NCBI RefSeq assembly: GCF_039535475.1
Contig: NZ_BAAAXG010000026.1
Coordinates: 868,001-932,000 of the forward strand
Length of the DNA stretch: 64,000 bases
Direction of reading: 5' to 3'
Source of the DNA: Streptomyces showdoensis
Lineage (GTDB): Bacteria > Actinomycetota > Actinomycetes > Streptomycetales > Streptomycetaceae
The notes beneath the pieces are model-generated. The model was not told the origin of the DNA, made no database searches, and was given only the letters and a program-made list of their open reading frames with translations. Position 1 is the stretch's first letter; every line of letters begins with the position of its first letter. The position numbers and the translations under genes are program-made. Positions 38,928 to 49,766 of this stretch are shown piece by piece.

Positions 38928-41900
38928 TCAGACCTCTTCGACGCTGCTCGGCTCGCGCCGGGACAGGTCGATGCCGAGCTCCTCCGCTGCGCGGAAGACG
39001 TCCTCGTCGGTGTCGCGCATCTCGATGGACATGCCGTCCGAGGACAGCACCTCCACGTTGAGGCACAGGGACTGCATCTCCTTGATGAGCACCTTGAAGG
39101 ACTCGGGGATGCCGGGCTCAGGGATGTTCTCGCCCTTGACGATGGCCTCGTAGACCTTCACGCGGCCGGTCACGTCGTCGGACTTGATCGTCAGCAGCTC
39201 CTGGAGGGCGTACGCGGCGCCGTAAGCCTCCAGCGCCCACACCTCCATCTCACCGAAGCGCTGGCCACCGAACTGGGCCTTACCACCCAGCGGCTGCTGG
39301 GTGATCATCGAGTACGGGCCGGTCGACCGGGCGTGCAGCTTGTCGTCGACCAGGTGGTGGAGCTTGAGGATGTACATGTACCCGACCGAGATCGGGTCCG
39401 GGAACGGCTCGCCGGAGCGGCCGTCGAACAGGCGCGCCTTACCGGTCGGGAGCACCATGCGCTCGCCGTCGCGGTTCGGGATGGTGTGCTGGAGCAGACC
39501 CGCGAGCTCGTCCTCACGCGCACCGTCGAAGACCGGGGTGGCGACGTTGGTGCCCGGGGCGACCTGGTCGGCACCGATGGCCTGGAGGCGCTGCGCCCAC
39601 TCGTCGGCGAGACCGGAGACGTCCCAGCCGCGGCTGGCGAGCCAGCCGAGGTGGATCTCCAGGACCTGTCCCGGGTTCATTCGGGACGGCACACCGAGCG
39701 GGTTGAGGATGATGTCGACCGGGGTTCCGTCCTCGAGGAACGGCATGTCCTCGATCGGAAGGATCTTGGAGATGACACCCTTGTTGCCGTGACGGCCGGC
39801 GAGCTTGTCACCGTCGGTGATCTTGCGCTTCTGGGCGACGTAGACGCGGACCAGCTGGTTCACGCCCGGGGGAAGCTCGTCGCCCTCCTCGCGGTCGAAG
39901 ACGCGGACGCCGATGACCTTGCCGATCTCGCCGTGCGGGACCTTCAGCGAGGTGTCACGGACCTCACGGGCCTTCTCACCGAAGATCGCACGGAGCAGGC
40001 GCTCCTCCGGCGTCAGCTCGGTCTCACCCTTGGGCGTGACCTTGCCGACGAGGATGTCGCCGGCGACGACGTCCGCACCGATGCGGATGATGCCGCGCTC
40101 GTCGAGGTCGGCGAGGACCTCCTCGGAGACGTTCGGGATGTCCCGGGTGATCTCCTCGGGGCCCAGCTTGGTGTCACGGGCGTCGACCTCGTGCTCCTCG
40201 ATGTGGATCGAGGAGAGGACGTCGTCCTGCACGAGGCGCTGCGACAGGATGATCGCGTCCTCGTAGTTGTGGCCCTCCCACGGCATGAACGCCACGAGCA
40301 GGTTCTTGCCGAGCGCCATCTCGCCGTCTTCGGTGGCGGGACCGTCGGCCAGCACCTGGCCCTCGATGACCCGGTCGCCCTCGTCGACGACGACCTTCTG
40401 GTTGACCGAGGTGCCCTGGTTCGAGCGGGAGAACTTGTGCAGGCGGTACGTGATGTACGTGCCGTCGTCGTTGGCGACCGTGATGTAGTCGGCCGACAGC
40501 TCCTGGACGACACCGTCCTTCTCGGCCTTGAGCACGTCGCCGGCGTCGGTGGCGCAGCGGTACTCCATGCCGGTGCCGACGAGCGGGGCCTCCGACTTAA
40601 TCAGCGGAACGGCCTGACGCATCATGTTCGCGCCCATGAGGGCACGGTTGGCGTCGTCGTGCTCGAGGAAGGGGATCATGGCGGTCGCGACCGACACCAT
40701 CTGGCGCGGCGAGACGTCCATGTAGTCCACGTCCGAGGGCTCGACGTAGTCGACCTCGCCGCCACGCTTACGGACCAGGACGCGAGGCTCGGTGAACTGG
40801 AGCTCGTCGTTCAGGGTCGCGTTCGCCTGGGCGATGACGAAGCGGTCCTCCTCGTCGGCGGTGACGTAGTCGACCTCGTCGGTGACCTGGCCGTCGACGA
40901 CCTTGCGGTACGGCGTCTCGATGAAGCCGAAGGGGTTGATCCGGCCGTACGAGGCGAGCGAACCGATCAGACCGATGTTCGGGCCTTCGGGGGTCTCGAT
41001 CGGGCACATGCGTCCGTAGTGGGACGGGTGCACGTCTCGGACCTCGAAGCCGGCCCGCTCACGGGACAGACCACCGGGACCCAGCGCCGAGAGACGACGC
41101 TTGTGCGTCAGACCCGACAGCGGGTTGTTCTGGTCCATGAACTGCGACAGCTGGCTGGTGCCGAAGAACTCCTTGATGGAGGCGACGACCGGCCGGATGT
41201 TGATCAGGGTCTGCGGCGTGATCGCCTCGACGTCCTGGGTGGTCATGCGCTCGCGCACGACGCGCTCCATACGAGCCAGACCCGTGCGGACCTGGTTCTG
41301 GATGAGCTCGCCGACGTTGCGCAGACGACGGTTGCCGAAGTGGTCGATGTCGTCGGGCTCGACGACGATCTCCGTGCCGCTGGCGCCGATCGTCTCGGTC
41401 TCGCCCGCGTGGAGCTTGACCAGGTACTTGATCGTGGCGATGACGTCGTCGGTGGTGAGGACGCCCGCGTCCAGCGGCTCGTCCGCACCCAGCTTCTTGT
41501 TGACCTTGTAGCGGCCGACCTTCGCGAGGTCGTAGCGCTTCGGGTTGAAGTACAGGTTCTCGAGCAGCGTCTGCGCGGCCTCACGGGTCGGCGGCTCGCC
41601 CGGACGCAGCTTGCGGTAGATGTCGAGCAGCGCGTCGTCCTGCCCCTGGGTGTGGTCCTTCTCCAGGGTGGCGCGCATGGACTCGTACTCGCCGAACTCC
41701 TGCAGGATCTGCTCGGTGGTCCAGCCGAGAGCCTTGAGGAGGACGGTGACGGACTGCTTGCGCTTGCGGTCGATGCGGACGCCGACCATGTCGCGCTTGT
41801 CGATCTCCATCTCCAGCCAGGCACCCCGGGACGGGATGATCTTGGCGGAGAAGATGTCCTTGTCGGACGTCTTGTCGATGGAGGAGTCGAAGTAGACACC

Positions 41901-42410
41901 GGGGGAACGGACGAGCTGCGACACGACGACGCGCTCGGTGCCGTTGATGACGAAGGTGCCCTTGCTGGTCATGAGCGGGAAGTCGCCCATGAAGACCGTC
42001 TGGGACTTGATCTCGCCGGTCTCGTTGTTCGTGAACTCGGCGGTCACGAAGAGCGGGGCACCGTAGGTGAAGTCACGGTCCTTGCACTCGTCGATCGAGT
42101 TCTTCGGCGGCTCGAAGCGGTGGTCGCGGAAGGTCAGCGACATCGACCCGGAGAAGTCCTCGATCGGGGAGATCTCCTCGAAGATCTCCTCCAGACCGGA
42201 CTTCGTGGGGACGTCCTGTCCCGACTCAAGGGCGGCCTCGACGCGAGCCTTCCAGGCAGCGTTGCCGAGCAGCCAGTCGAAGCTCTCGGTCTGGAGCGCG
42301 AGGAGGTTCGGAACCTCGAGAGGCTCCTTGATCTTTGCAAAGGAGATGCGCAGCGGGGCGGTGCTGGCGCCGTTGTTCGTATTGGTCGAGGCGTTGCGCG
42401 AGGCGGCCAA
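38928..42410 (-). CDS. rpoB: RNA polymerase beta subunit
   Basis: This is 1160 residues from a TTG start at 42410, preceded by GGAAGGA. An in-frame ATG at 42440 would add ten residues, but the TTG start gives the Streptomyces-like AASRNAST N-terminus. The rifampicin pocket reads [20 protein letters not shown] then [12 protein letters not shown], with no recognised resistance substitution. The end is [17 protein letters not shown]. It is transcribed with rpoC from a promoter upstream (42592-42620). Confidence 0.98.
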   Translation of the reverse strand: MAASRNASTNTNNGASTAPLRISFAKIKEPLEVPNLLALQTESFDWLLGNAAWKARVEAALESGQDVPTKSGLEEIFEEISPIEDFSGSMSLTFRDHRFEPPKNSIDECKDRDFTYGAPLFVTAEFTNNETGEIKSQTVFMGDFPLMTSKGTFVINGTERVVVSQLVRSPGVYFDSSIDKTSDKDIFSAKIIPSRGAWLEMEIDKRDMVGVRIDRKRKQSVTVLLKALGWTTEQILQEFGEYESMRATLEKDHTQGQDDALLDIYRKLRPGEPPTREAAQTLLENLYFNPKRYDLAKVGRYKVNKKLGADEPLDAGVLTTDDVIATIKYLVKLHAGETETIGASGTEIVVEPDDIDHFGNRRLRNVGELIQNQVRTGLARMERVVRERMTTQDVEAITPQTLINIRPVVASIKEFFGTSQLSQFMDQNNPLSGLTHKRRLSALGPGGLSRERAGFEVRDVHPSHYGRMCPIETPEGPNIGLIGSLASYGRINPFGFIETPYRKVVDGQVTDEVDYVTADEEDRFVIAQANATLNDELQFTEPRVLVRKRGGEVDYVEPSDVDYMDVSPRQMVSVATAMIPFLEHDDANRALMGANMMRQAVPLIKSEAPLVGTGMEYRCATDAGDVLKAEKDGVVQELSADYITVANDDGTYITYRLHKFSRSNQGTSVNQKVVVDEGDRVIEGQVLADGPATEDGEMALGKNLLVAFMPWEGHNYEDAIILSQRLVQDDVLSSIHIEEHEVDARDTKLGPEEITRDIPNVSEEVLADLDERGIIRIGADVVAGDILVGKVTPKGETELTPEERLLRAIFGEKAREVRDTSLKVPHGEIGKVIGVRVFDREEGDELPPGVNQLVRVYVAQKRKITDGDKLAGRHGNKGVISKILPIEDMPFLEDGTPVDIILNPLGVPSRMNPGQVLEIHLGWLASRGWDVSGLADEWAQRLQAIGADQVAPGTNVATPVFDGAREDELAGLLQHTIPNRDGERMVLPTGKARLFDGRSGEPFPDPISVGYMYILKLHHLVDDKLHARSTGPYSMITQQPLGGKAQFGGQRFGEMEVWALEAYGAAYALQELLTIKSDDVTGRVKVYEAIVKGENIPEPGIPESFKVLIKEMQSLCLNVEVLSSDGMSIEMRDTDEDVFRAAEELGIDLSRREPSSVEEV

Positions 42411-42591
42411 GAGGGGGTCCTTCCGAGGGCTCGGACTCACTACGCGCGTACCGGTCCCTAGCGGAGCTTGTTGGAAGACGTTTCCCGATGTGGCTGAAAG
42501 GCCAGGTCAGAGTGGGTCGACCAGCGAAGCGGTTGCGAGGGGATGCCCCTGGTGACGGGCAGGGGGCAGTTAACAGGCAGCGCAAAGGGAC

Positions 42592-42620
42592 AGTGTAGCC
42601 AGTTGGCCCACTGATGTCCA
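42592..42620 (-). promoter_or_regulatory. rpoBC promoter
   Basis: TGGACA (42620-42615), a 17-base spacer and TACACT (42597-42592) form a strong promoter, giving a leader of about 175 bases to rpoB. The remaining part of 42411-42868 shows no gene. Confidence 0.75.
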
Positions 42621-42868
42621 GGGCGAGTTCTTCGCAACCCTCGTTGTTCTCAACTCCGCGGTACCTCGCGCCGTGCGGCGCACCTCGATACTGCCCGTTC
42701 GGTCGCCGATCCATGCCTCGGAAACGGATCGATGTGACGACGCGTCCTGAGAATTGCGCGCTGCGTGCGGTTCGTCAAGGCCCCCGCCCCTGCGCAGCGC
42801 ACGGCGAAGATCACCATACTCCGCATCCGGAGGCCCGCACGACCGCCGCCACGCGGTCCCAGGGAACG

Positions 42869-42906
42869 CCGAAAGGCGACCACCCAGATGGATGATCGCC
42901 TTTCGG
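42869..42906 (-). terminator. rplJL terminator or attenuator
   Basis: CCGAAAGGCGACCACCC-AGAT-GGATGATCGCCTTTCGG is a stem with internal mismatches, just past the rplL stop. It separates rplL from rpoB, allowing partial readthrough as known for beta operons. Confidence 0.7.
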
Positions 42907-42957
42907 TGCCTCCGCGTTACACGGGGGCGAGAGTCAGCTCAGCGAGCCGAAACGGTC

Positions 42958-43344
42958 TTACTTGACCGTGACGGAGGCGCCGGCGGCCTTGAGGGACTCG
43001 GCAGCCTTCTCGGCGGCCTCCTTCGCGACCTTCTCGAGGACCGGCTTCGGGGTGCCGTCGACGAGGTCCTTGGCCTCCTTGAGGCCCAGGGAGGTGAGCT
43101 CGCGCACGACCTTGATGACCTGGATCTTCTTGTCGCCGGCACCCTCGAGGATGACGTCGAACTCGTCCTGCTCCTCGGCCTGGGCGCCAGCGTCGCCACC
43201 ACCCACGGCGGGGCCGGCAACGGCGACGGCCGCGGCGGCGGTGACGTCGAACTTCTCCTCGAAGGCCTTCACGAACTCGGAGAGCTCGATGAGGGTCATC
43301 TCCTCGAACTGGGCGAGGAGGTCGTCCTGAGAGAGCTTCGCCAT
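42958..43344 (-). CDS. rplL: 50S ribosomal protein L7/L12
   Basis: This is 128 residues from [20 protein letters not shown]. An upstream start at 43362 adds six residues without a ribosome-binding site. The Ala/Gly-rich hinge ([15 protein letters not shown]) joins the N-terminal dimerisation helix pair to the factor-binding domain ending [12 protein letters not shown]. It forms the stalk that recruits elongation factors. Confidence 0.98.
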   Translation of the reverse strand: MAKLSQDDLLAQFEEMTLIELSEFVKAFEEKFDVTAAAAVAVAGPAVGGGDAGAQAEEQDEFDVILEGAGDKKIQVIKVVRELTSLGLKEAKDLVDGTPKPVLEKVAKEAAEKAAESLKAAGASVTVK

Positions 43345-43463
43345 GATGGGCGATCCTTCCACTAATTCGGCAGGTGCCGGATGTACTGGTGAGGCGGGCG
43401 TACGTTCGGCCCGCTGCGACCCGTTCCGCCTAGGCGGCGGTACGGATCATTGCGCGAGCCGAA

Positions 43464-43994
43464 TTACTCGGCACCGCCCTGCTCGGCGAGCTTGACGCGA
43501 AGCGCTTCCGCGGTGCGGACGAACTTCGACGGCAGAGCCTGGAAGAGCGAAGCAGCCTGGGACTGCTTGCCCTTGAAGGCGCCGGCCAGCTTGCTGAGCA
43601 GAACCTCGCGGGACTCGAGGTCCGCGAGCTTCTTGATCTCGTCGGCGGAGAGAGCCTTACCGTCAAGGACACCGGCCTTGATGATGAGGTTCGGGTTCTC
43701 CTTGGCGAAGTCACGCAGAGCCTTCGCCGACTCCACCGGGTCACCGGTGACGAAGGCGACCGCGGTCGGACCAGCGAAGTGCTCGTCCAGTGCGGTGATC
43801 CCGGCCTCGTTGGCCGCAATCTTGGTCAGCGTGTTCTTCACCACGGCGTACTGGGCGTTCTCACCGAGCGAACGACGCAGCGTCTTGAGCTGCGCAACGG
43901 TGAGACCCCGGTACTCGGTCAGCACAGCGGCGTTCGAGCCACGGAACTGGTCCGCGAGCTCGGCCACCGAGGCAGCCTTGTCGGGCCTTGCCAT
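43464..43994 (-). CDS. rplJ: 50S ribosomal protein L10
   Basis: This is 176 residues from [20 protein letters not shown]. The ATG 43994 is used because GGAAGGAGG lies before it and the longer frame lacks family similarity. L10 anchors L7/L12 dimers to the ribosome base and in other bacteria represses its own operon through a leader. Confidence 0.97.
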   Translation of the reverse strand: MARPDKAASVAELADQFRGSNAAVLTEYRGLTVAQLKTLRRSLGENAQYAVVKNTLTKIAANEAGITALDEHFAGPTAVAFVTGDPVESAKALRDFAKENPNLIIKAGVLDGKALSADEIKKLADLESREVLLSKLAGAFKGKQSQAASLFQALPSKFVRTAEALRVKLAEQGGAE

Positions 43995-44170
43995 AGAGCG
44001 TCGGCCTCCTTCCGGGTGATGTGACCGCACGGAAGGGGCTGAACAAAACAGAACGCCCCGGGCGCAGGCGCACGGGGCTCAGCTCGACCGGATCGGAATC
44101 CGGGAACTCATCCACAGTCACCTGCGCGGGTCGTTCGCCACTCAGCGAATCCTTCGGCCACCGCACCTAT
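43995..44170 (-). ncRNA. Probable L10 leader (rplJ autoregulatory leader)
   Basis: The stretch just before rplJ holds several stems, such as GAGCTGAGCCCCGTGCGCC with nearby complementary GC runs, as in actinobacterial L10 leaders. Position and structure potential are the only evidence. No structure model was run. Confidence 0.45.
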
Positions 44171-44241
44171 AGGGGCGCAGCGACGACCAGCGGTCTTTGG
44201 CTTCTGTGGAAGAGTACGTGACGGAACGGGCAAGGGGCAAA

Positions 44242-45180
44242 TCAGCCCTGAGCGCCGGCGCCCTTGAGGCCCTTCAGCATCTCGAAGAGGTCGAAGGTGT
44301 CCTTGGCCGGCGGGGCCTGGACGGTCGCCTTGGCGCCGTACTCGGTGTAGTCGGCGCGCATCTTCATCGTGCCCTGGGCCATCTTCATGTCGACGACCAT
44401 GCGGGCCGGGTAGCCGTCCTGGTTGACCCAGACCTCGGTGTCGTAGCCCTTCATGCCGATCTTCTTCATGTTGGCCACGAGCTGGTCGCGCTCCTTGGCC
44501 GTGAGGAACTCGGACTGCTTGTTCGCGTTCAGCATCTGCTCGAAGGTGAGCGTGCCCTTGTAGTGCTCGGTGTCGCCGCCGTTCACCTTCTCCGAGCCCA
44601 CGTGCTTCAGGTTCGGGGACTCCAGGAGCAGGGCGAGCTGCTGCGCGGGGTCCTGGTTCATGTTCTCCAGGCCGCCGGTCATCTGCTTCTGCGCGGCCGG
44701 GTCGCCGGAGGCCTCGGCCGCGGCCTTGAGGTCCAGCTTCATCCAGCGCTTGCCGTCCATCTCGGCGGCCTGCTTGGCGCCCATGTCCACGTACATGACC
44801 TGGTCGAGCATGATCATGCGGGACTCCTTGGGAGCCTCCGGGTCGGCGGCGGTGAGCGCGGAGCCCGTCATGGTGATGTCCATGGCGGCGGGGTTCCAGG
44901 ACTGGATGCCCGTCATCTCCATGGTGCCGGACTCCCCGGGGGCGGCCGGCATCTTCATGTCCATGGTCATCTTGACCTTGGCGGAGTTGGCGGCCGAGGT
45001 CTTCTTGTAGGCGGCCTGGATGACCTTGGTCGTCTCGTCGCGGGTCTGGACCTGCTCGCCCGCTCCGGCCGCCTTCTTGCCGCTGTCGCCCTTGTCGCCG
45101 TCCTGACAGCCGGCCACACCGGCGATGACCGCCACGGCCGCCACCGAGACGCCCGCGCGCTTCCATGCGGACATGCTCAT
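44242..45180 (-). CDS. Lipoprotein (LppX/LprAFG-like)
   Basis: This is 312 residues, MSMSAWKRAGVSVAAVAVIA with lipobox AGVAGC, Cys25 being lipidated. The mature part is a LolA/LppX-type beta-sandwich with TKVIQAAYKKTSAANSAKVK, MTMDMKMPAAPGESGTME and VNQDGYPARMVVDM. It is likely anchored outside the membrane and may carry lipids. An alternative ATG is six bases downstream. It is flanked by terminators, so it is monocistronic. Confidence 0.85.
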   Translation of the reverse strand: MSMSAWKRAGVSVAAVAVIAGVAGCQDGDKGDSGKKAAGAGEQVQTRDETTKVIQAAYKKTSAANSAKVKMTMDMKMPAAPGESGTMEMTGIQSWNPAAMDITMTGSALTAADPEAPKESRMIMLDQVMYVDMGAKQAAEMDGKRWMKLDLKAAAEASGDPAAQKQMTGGLENMNQDPAQQLALLLESPNLKHVGSEKVNGGDTEHYKGTLTFEQMLNANKQSEFLTAKERDQLVANMKKIGMKGYDTEVWVNQDGYPARMVVDMKMAQGTMKMRADYTEYGAKATVQAPPAKDTFDLFEMLKGLKGAGAQG

Positions 45181-45275
45181 GCGTCCCCACCCCTTGATCG
45201 TTGATCGTTAATGTGTTCGCAAAACTTGTGGTCCCCAGCACCGTAACGCACGGTGCCGACAACCCCCGCACGAGA

Positions 45276-45317
45276 AAACCGCCCCCCACGGCTCCGGAGA
45301 GCCGTGGGGGGCGGTTT
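45276..45317. terminator. rplA terminator
   Basis: AAACCGCCCCCCACGGCTC-CGGA-GAGCCGTGGGGGGCGGTTT is a perfect 19-bp stem lying past the rplA stop. Confidence 0.9.
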
Positions 45318-45339
45318 CAGGACGCTTGAGTCAGGAGAC

Positions 45340-46068
45340 TCAGACCGCGGCCGGGTCCTCCTCGACGAGGAGGTTGCGGGTGCGGTTCGAGTCGACCGGA
45401 ATGCCGGGGCCCATCGTGGTGGCGATGGCGGCCTTCTTGATGTAGCGACCCTTGGCGGCGGACGGCTTCAGACGGAGGATCTCCTCCAGGGCCGCACCGT
45501 AGTTCTCCACCAGCTGGGTGTCGTCGAAGGACACCTTGCCGATGATGAAGTGCAGGTTCGAGTGCTTGTCGACGCGGAACTCGATCTTGCCGCCCTTGAT
45601 CTCGGTGACAGCCTTCGCCACGTCGGGGGTGACGGTGCCCGTCTTCGGGTTCGGCATCAGACCACGCGGGCCGAGGACGCGGCCGAGGCGGCCGACCTTG
45701 CCCATGAGGTCCGGGGTGGCCACCACGGCGTCGAACTCGTTCAGGCGGTTGCCCTTGGAGATCTCGTCGATGAGCTCGTCGGAGCCGACGATGTCGGCGC
45801 CAGCGGCGATCGCGGCCTCGGCACGGTCACCGGTCGCGAAGACCAGGACCCGGGCGGTCTTGCCGGTGCCGTGCGGAAGGTTCACGGTGCCACGGACCAT
45901 CTGGTCGGCCTTGCGCGGGTCGACACCCAGGCGGAAGGCGACCTCGACGGTGGCGTCGAACTTCGTGGTGGAGGTCTCCTTGGCAAGACGGACGGCCTCG
46001 AGCGGGGCGTAGAGCTTCTCCCGGTCGATCTTGCTGTCCGCAGCGCGGAGAGACTTGCTGCGCTTCAC
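45340..46068 (-). CDS. rplA: 50S ribosomal protein L1
   Basis: This is 242 residues, [20 protein letters not shown] onward. The L1 stalk signature [19 protein letters not shown] and [18 protein letters not shown] are present. It binds 23S rRNA at the E-site stalk. It lies 78 bases after rplK. Confidence 0.98.
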   Translation of the reverse strand: MKRSKSLRAADSKIDREKLYAPLEAVRLAKETSTTKFDATVEVAFRLGVDPRKADQMVRGTVNLPHGTGKTARVLVFATGDRAEAAIAAGADIVGSDELIDEISKGNRLNEFDAVVATPDLMGKVGRLGRVLGPRGLMPNPKTGTVTPDVAKAVTEIKGGKIEFRVDKHSNLHFIIGKVSFDDTQLVENYGAALEEILRLKPSAAKGRYIKKAAIATTMGPGIPVDSNRTRNLLVEEDPAAV

Positions 46069-46146
46069 TTCTGCTCCTGTGTGTTTCAGGGGGGAGTCGT
46101 GGTGCGGGCCGGCGCAGGCCCTACCACTGGGGACTTAGGGGGCTGG

Positions 46147-46581
46147 TCAGCCCTCGACCGTGATGCCCATGGAACGGGCGGTGCCGGCGATGATCTTCGA
46201 CGCGGCGTCCAGGTCGTTGGCGTTCAGGTCGGGCAGCTTGACCGTGGCGATCTCGCGGACCTGGGCGGCCGTGAGCTTCGCGACCTTGGTCTTGTGCGGC
46301 TCGCCGGAGCCCTTGTCCACACCCGCGGCCTTGAGGATCAGCTTGGCGGCCGGCGGAGTCTTGGTGATGAAGGTGAAGGAACGGTCCTCGTAGACCGTGA
46401 TCTCCACCGGCACGACCATGCCACGCTGCGACTCGGTCGCGGCGTTGTAGGCCTTGCAGAACTCCATGATGTTGACGCCGTGCTGACCGAGCGCGGGGCC
46501 GACCGGCGGGGCCGGGTTCGCCGCACCGGCGTTGATCTGGAGCTTGATAAGCCCCGTGACCTTCTTCTTCTTGGGAGGCAT
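46147..46581 (-). CDS. rplK: 50S ribosomal protein L11
   Basis: This is 144 residues from [20 protein letters not shown]. The N-terminal [20 protein letters not shown] is the thiostrepton-binding and RelA-sensing domain. An upstream start at 46623 adds 14 residues and is rejected. It lies 162 bases after nusG, following a terminator. Confidence 0.98.
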
Positions 46582-46689
46582 GTGCTCTCTCCGGGTCCTA
46601 GTGAGAGTTTTCAGCCGATCCATCCGGTCGTCCGGACGGAGGCATACCGCACAACGATAACGGGTATAGACGTGCGGCTAAAAACCGAG

Positions 46690-46724
46690 CAGGTCAGAGC
46701 CGCTCTGGGAGCCGCTCTGACCTG
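46690..46724 (-). terminator. nusG terminator or attenuator
   Basis: CAGGTCAGAGCCGCTC-TGG-GAGCCGCTCTGACCTG has one mismatch in a 16-bp stem. On the minus strand it is followed by CTCGGTTTTTA. Confidence 0.75.
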
Positions 46725-46742
46725 GTCGGAAACCTGTGTGGA

Positions 46743-47660
46743 TCAGTTCTTCTGGATCTGGTCGAAGCTGAGCTCGACCGGGGTCTCGCGACCGAAGATC
46801 TCGACGAGGCCCTTGACCTTCTTCGAGTCGGCGTTGATCTCGTTGATCGTGGCCTGCAGGGTGGCGAAGGGGCCGTCGGTGACGGTGACCGAGTCGCCCA
46901 CCTCGAAGTCCAGGACCTCGACGGTGACCTTGCGGGCCGGCGCCGGCTTGCCCTCGGCCTCGGCGGCCTCGCGGGCGGCCTTCTCCTCGGCCTCCGGGGC
47001 GAGCATCTTGACGATCTCGTCCAGGGTCAGCGGGTACGGGTCGTAGGCGTTGCCCACGAAGCCGGTGACGCCCGGCGTGTTGCGGACGACACCCCAGGAC
47101 TCGTTCGTCAGATCCATGCGGACGAGAACGTAACCGGGCAGCTTGTTCTGCCGGACGTTCTTGCGCTCGCCGTTCTTGATCTGGACGATCTCTTCCTCGG
47201 GCACCTCGGCCTGGTAGATGAACTCCTCGACGTTCAGCGAGACGGCACGCTGCTCGAGGTTGGCCTTCACGCGCTTCTCGTAGCCCGCGTAGGTGTGGAT
47301 CACGTACCACTCGCCGGGGAGCGTGCGCAGCTCCTCGCGGAGCGCGGCGATGGGGTCGACCGGGGCGGCGGGCTCGGCGTCGACGTCCTCGACGGCCTCG
47401 TCAGCCTCGGCGTCGTCCTCGGAGTCCTCGACCGCTTCCTCGTCGCCCTCGGCGTCCTCGTCGGACTCCTCGGCCTCGAGCTCGGCGTCGACGGACTCGA
47501 CGTCCTCGTCGGCCTCGGCGTGCAGGGCGGCCTCCTCGGCGGCCTCGCCGGCCTCGGCGTCAGCAGCGTCGGCCTGGTCCTCGTCGGCCGCCTCGACGAT
47601 GTCCAGCTCGTCCTCGACGGACTCGGACTCGAAGGCGTCGTTCAGGTTCGCGTCAGACAC
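46743..47660 (-). CDS. nusG: Transcription termination/antitermination factor NusG
   Basis: This is 305 residues. The first 110 residues are an acidic low-complexity extension typical of streptomycetes. The NGN domain starts at [20 protein letters not shown], and the C-terminal KOW domain contains [20 protein letters not shown]. It binds RNA polymerase and couples transcription with S10 on the ribosome. It follows secE. Confidence 0.98.
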   Translation of the reverse strand: MSDANLNDAFESESVEDELDIVEAADEDQADAADAEAGEAAEEAALHAEADEDVESVDAELEAEESDEDAEGDEEAVEDSEDDAEADEAVEDVDAEPAAPVDPIAALREELRTLPGEWYVIHTYAGYEKRVKANLEQRAVSLNVEEFIYQAEVPEEEIVQIKNGERKNVRQNKLPGYVLVRMDLTNESWGVVRNTPGVTGFVGNAYDPYPLTLDEIVKMLAPEAEEKAAREAAEAEGKPAPARKVTVEVLDFEVGDSVTVTDGPFATLQATINEINADSKKVKGLVEIFGRETPVELSFDQIQKN

Positions 47661-47704
47661 GGTGGCTGCTTCTTCCTGCGATACAGATGGGGTGGAACAA
47701 AAAG

Positions 47705-47989
47705 TCAGCCGAAGACGTACTTGACTGCTTCCTGGAAGCCATAGTCAATCACGGTCACGAGGCCGATCATGATGACAACGAAGACAATCACCACAGTGGT
47801 GTACGTCGTCAGCTGGCCTCGGGTGGGCCAGACGACCTTGCGGAGTTCCGCGACGATCTGGCGGTAGAACAGCGCGAGGCGGCCCAGAGGGCCCTTCTTT
47901 CCGCGCTTGCCGCCCTTCCGGGCCTTCTTCGACTCCGGCGCGGCATCTTCGGCATCAGGCATGTCGATGGAGCCTACGGCGTCCGTCAC
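47705..47989 (-). CDS. secE: Preprotein translocase subunit SecE
   Basis: This is 94 residues. A Lys/Arg-rich stretch precedes a transmembrane helix ([17 protein letters not shown]) ending in [11 protein letters not shown]. It forms the SecYEG channel. Its operon partner is nusG, 44 bases downstream. Confidence 0.97.
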   Translation of the reverse strand: MTDAVGSIDMPDAEDAAPESKKARKGGKRGKKGPLGRLALFYRQIVAELRKVVWPTRGQLTTYTTVVIVFVVIMIGLVTVIDYGFQEAVKYVFG

Positions 47990-48101
47990 GATGTTTCACC
48001 TGATTCCGGGTCGTGGCCGTGCCGCGCCCGGATGGGTTAAGCCGCACGGCGGTGCAATGAAGTACGTACAACATGCGCACAACACCTGGCGGTGTGTGTA
48101 G

Positions 48102-48174
48102 CAGGGCCGGAGGGACTTGAACCCCCAACCGCCGGTTTTGGAGACCGGTGCTCTACCAATTGAGCTACGACCCT
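48102..48174 (-). tRNA. tRNA-Trp (anticodon CCA)
   Basis: The folded cloverleaf has AGGGTCG and CGGCCCT acceptor arms, anticodon loop with CCA (GTCTCCAAAAC), and a T-arm GGTTCAAGTCC. It lies upstream of secE. Confidence 0.97.
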
Positions 48175-48402
48175 TTGCGGTGTCCCCCAACCTACCGCAT
48201 CGTGAGATGTGGTCGGTGCGGGGCCAACGAGCAGTGAGTGTACGTGGTGATGGGGCCCCACGTCGAACAGAAACGGCTCCGACCTGCGTCCGACCCGTCA
48301 GAACGGCCTGCGGGAGGGCCTGTACGACCACGAATGACCGTTCCTGTCCGCTCCGTGAAACCTGTGTGCCGGGCCCGTTCGGGGTCTGGGACGATGGGCC
48401 GC

Positions 48403-49629
48403 ATGAGCGCTGCTACCCCTCCCACCGAGCGCCGGGTCTCCGCCCGGATCGGTGCGATCTCCGAGTCCGCGACCCTCGCCGTCGACGCCAAGGCAAAGGC
48501 CCTCAAGGCCGCCGGGCGCCCGGTCATCGGTTTCGGCGCGGGTGAGCCCGACTTCCCGACGCCGGACTACATCGTCGAGGCGGCCGTCGAGGCCTGCAAG
48601 AACCCCAAGTTCCACCGCTACACGCCGGCCGGCGGGCTGCCCGAGCTGAAGGCCGCCATCGCCGCGAAGACGCTGCGCGACTCCGGCTACGAGGTCGACG
48701 CCTCCCAGGTCCTGGTGACCAACGGCGGCAAGCAGGCGATCTACGAGGCCTTCGCCGCGATCCTCGACCCGGGCGACGAGGTCATCGTCCCGGCCCCGTA
48801 CTGGACCACGTACCCGGAGTCGATCCGCCTCGCGGGCGGCGTCCCGGTGGAGGTCGTGGCCGACGAGACCACCGGCTACCGGGTCTCGGTGGAGCAGCTG
48901 GAGGCGGCGCGCACGGAGCGGACCAAGGTCGTCCTCTTCGTCTCCCCCTCGAACCCGACCGGCGCGGTCTACAGCGAGGCCGACGCCGAGGCCATCGGCC
49001 GCTGGGCCGTCGAGCACGGCCTGTGGGTCCTGACCGACGAGATCTACGAGCACCTCGTCTACGGGGACGCGAAGTTCACCTCGCTGCCGGCGATCCTGCC
49101 CGAGCTGCGCGACAAGTGCATCGTGGTCAACGGCGTCGCCAAGACCTACGCGATGACGGGCTGGCGGGTGGGCTGGATCGTCGGCCCGAAGGACGTCGTG
49201 AAGGCCGCGACCAACCTGCAGTCGCACGCCACCTCCAACGTGAGCAACGTGGCCCAGGCCGCCGCGCTGGCCGCCGTCTCCGGGAACCTGGACGCGGTCG
49301 CGGAGATGCGCACCGCCTTCGACCGGCGCCGCCAGACCATCGTGCGGATGCTCAACGAGATCGAGGGCGTCTACTGCCCGACGCCCGAGGGCGCGTTCTA
49401 CGCGTACCCGTCGGTGAAGGCGCTGCTCGGCAAGGAGATCCGCGGCAAGCGCCCGCAGAGCTCGGTCGAGCTGGCCGCGCTGATCCTGGACGAGGCCGAG
49501 GTCGCGGTCGTCCCGGGCGAGGCCTTCGGCACCCCGGGCTACCTGCGCCTGTCGTACGCGCTCGGCGACGAGGACCTGGTGGAGGGCGTGTCCCGGCTCC
49601 AGAAGCTGCTGGCCGAGGCCCGCGACTGA
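48403..49629 (+). CDS. aspC: Pyridoxal phosphate-dependent aspartate/aromatic aminotransferase
   Basis: This is 408 residues from ATG 48403. An in-frame ATG 9 bases earlier is possible. The class-I aminotransferase core has the PLP lysine in [14 protein letters not shown] and the substrate/PLP region [13 protein letters not shown]. It transfers the amino group from aspartate or an aromatic amino acid to 2-oxoglutarate. The gene symbol is assigned by family, not by proven specificity. A terminator follows. Confidence 0.85.
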   Translation: MSAATPPTERRVSARIGAISESATLAVDAKAKALKAAGRPVIGFGAGEPDFPTPDYIVEAAVEACKNPKFHRYTPAGGLPELKAAIAAKTLRDSGYEVDASQVLVTNGGKQAIYEAFAAILDPGDEVIVPAPYWTTYPESIRLAGGVPVEVVADETTGYRVSVEQLEAARTERTKVVLFVSPSNPTGAVYSEADAEAIGRWAVEHGLWVLTDEIYEHLVYGDAKFTSLPAILPELRDKCIVVNGVAKTYAMTGWRVGWIVGPKDVVKAATNLQSHATSNVSNVAQAAALAAVSGNLDAVAEMRTAFDRRRQTIVRMLNEIEGVYCPTPEGAFYAYPSVKALLGKEIRGKRPQSSVELAALILDEAEVAVVPGEAFGTPGYLRLSYALGDEDLVEGVSRLQKLLAEARD

Positions 49630-49660
49630 CCTGACCGGCCGGCGATGTCGCCAGGTCGTG

Positions 49661-49697
49661 CGGGCCCCCGGTTCTGCGGAACCGGGGGCCCGTTTTT
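49661..49697 (+). terminator. Aminotransferase terminator
   Basis: CGGGCCCCCGGTTC-TGCG-GAACCGGGGGCCCG, perfect 14-bp stem, followed by TTTTT. Confidence 0.95.
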
Positions 49698-49766
49698 GCG
49701 TTCTAGCAAGGTCCCGATCGGGGAAAGGGACTGTCCTCGTCCATTCGGGTGCGGCAAGATCGGTCG

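Noticed and set aside
49749..49766. Alternative GTG start 18 bases upstream of the adenosine deaminase ATG
   Set aside because: It adds RQDRS-type residues that are not family-like, and there is no ribosome-binding site.
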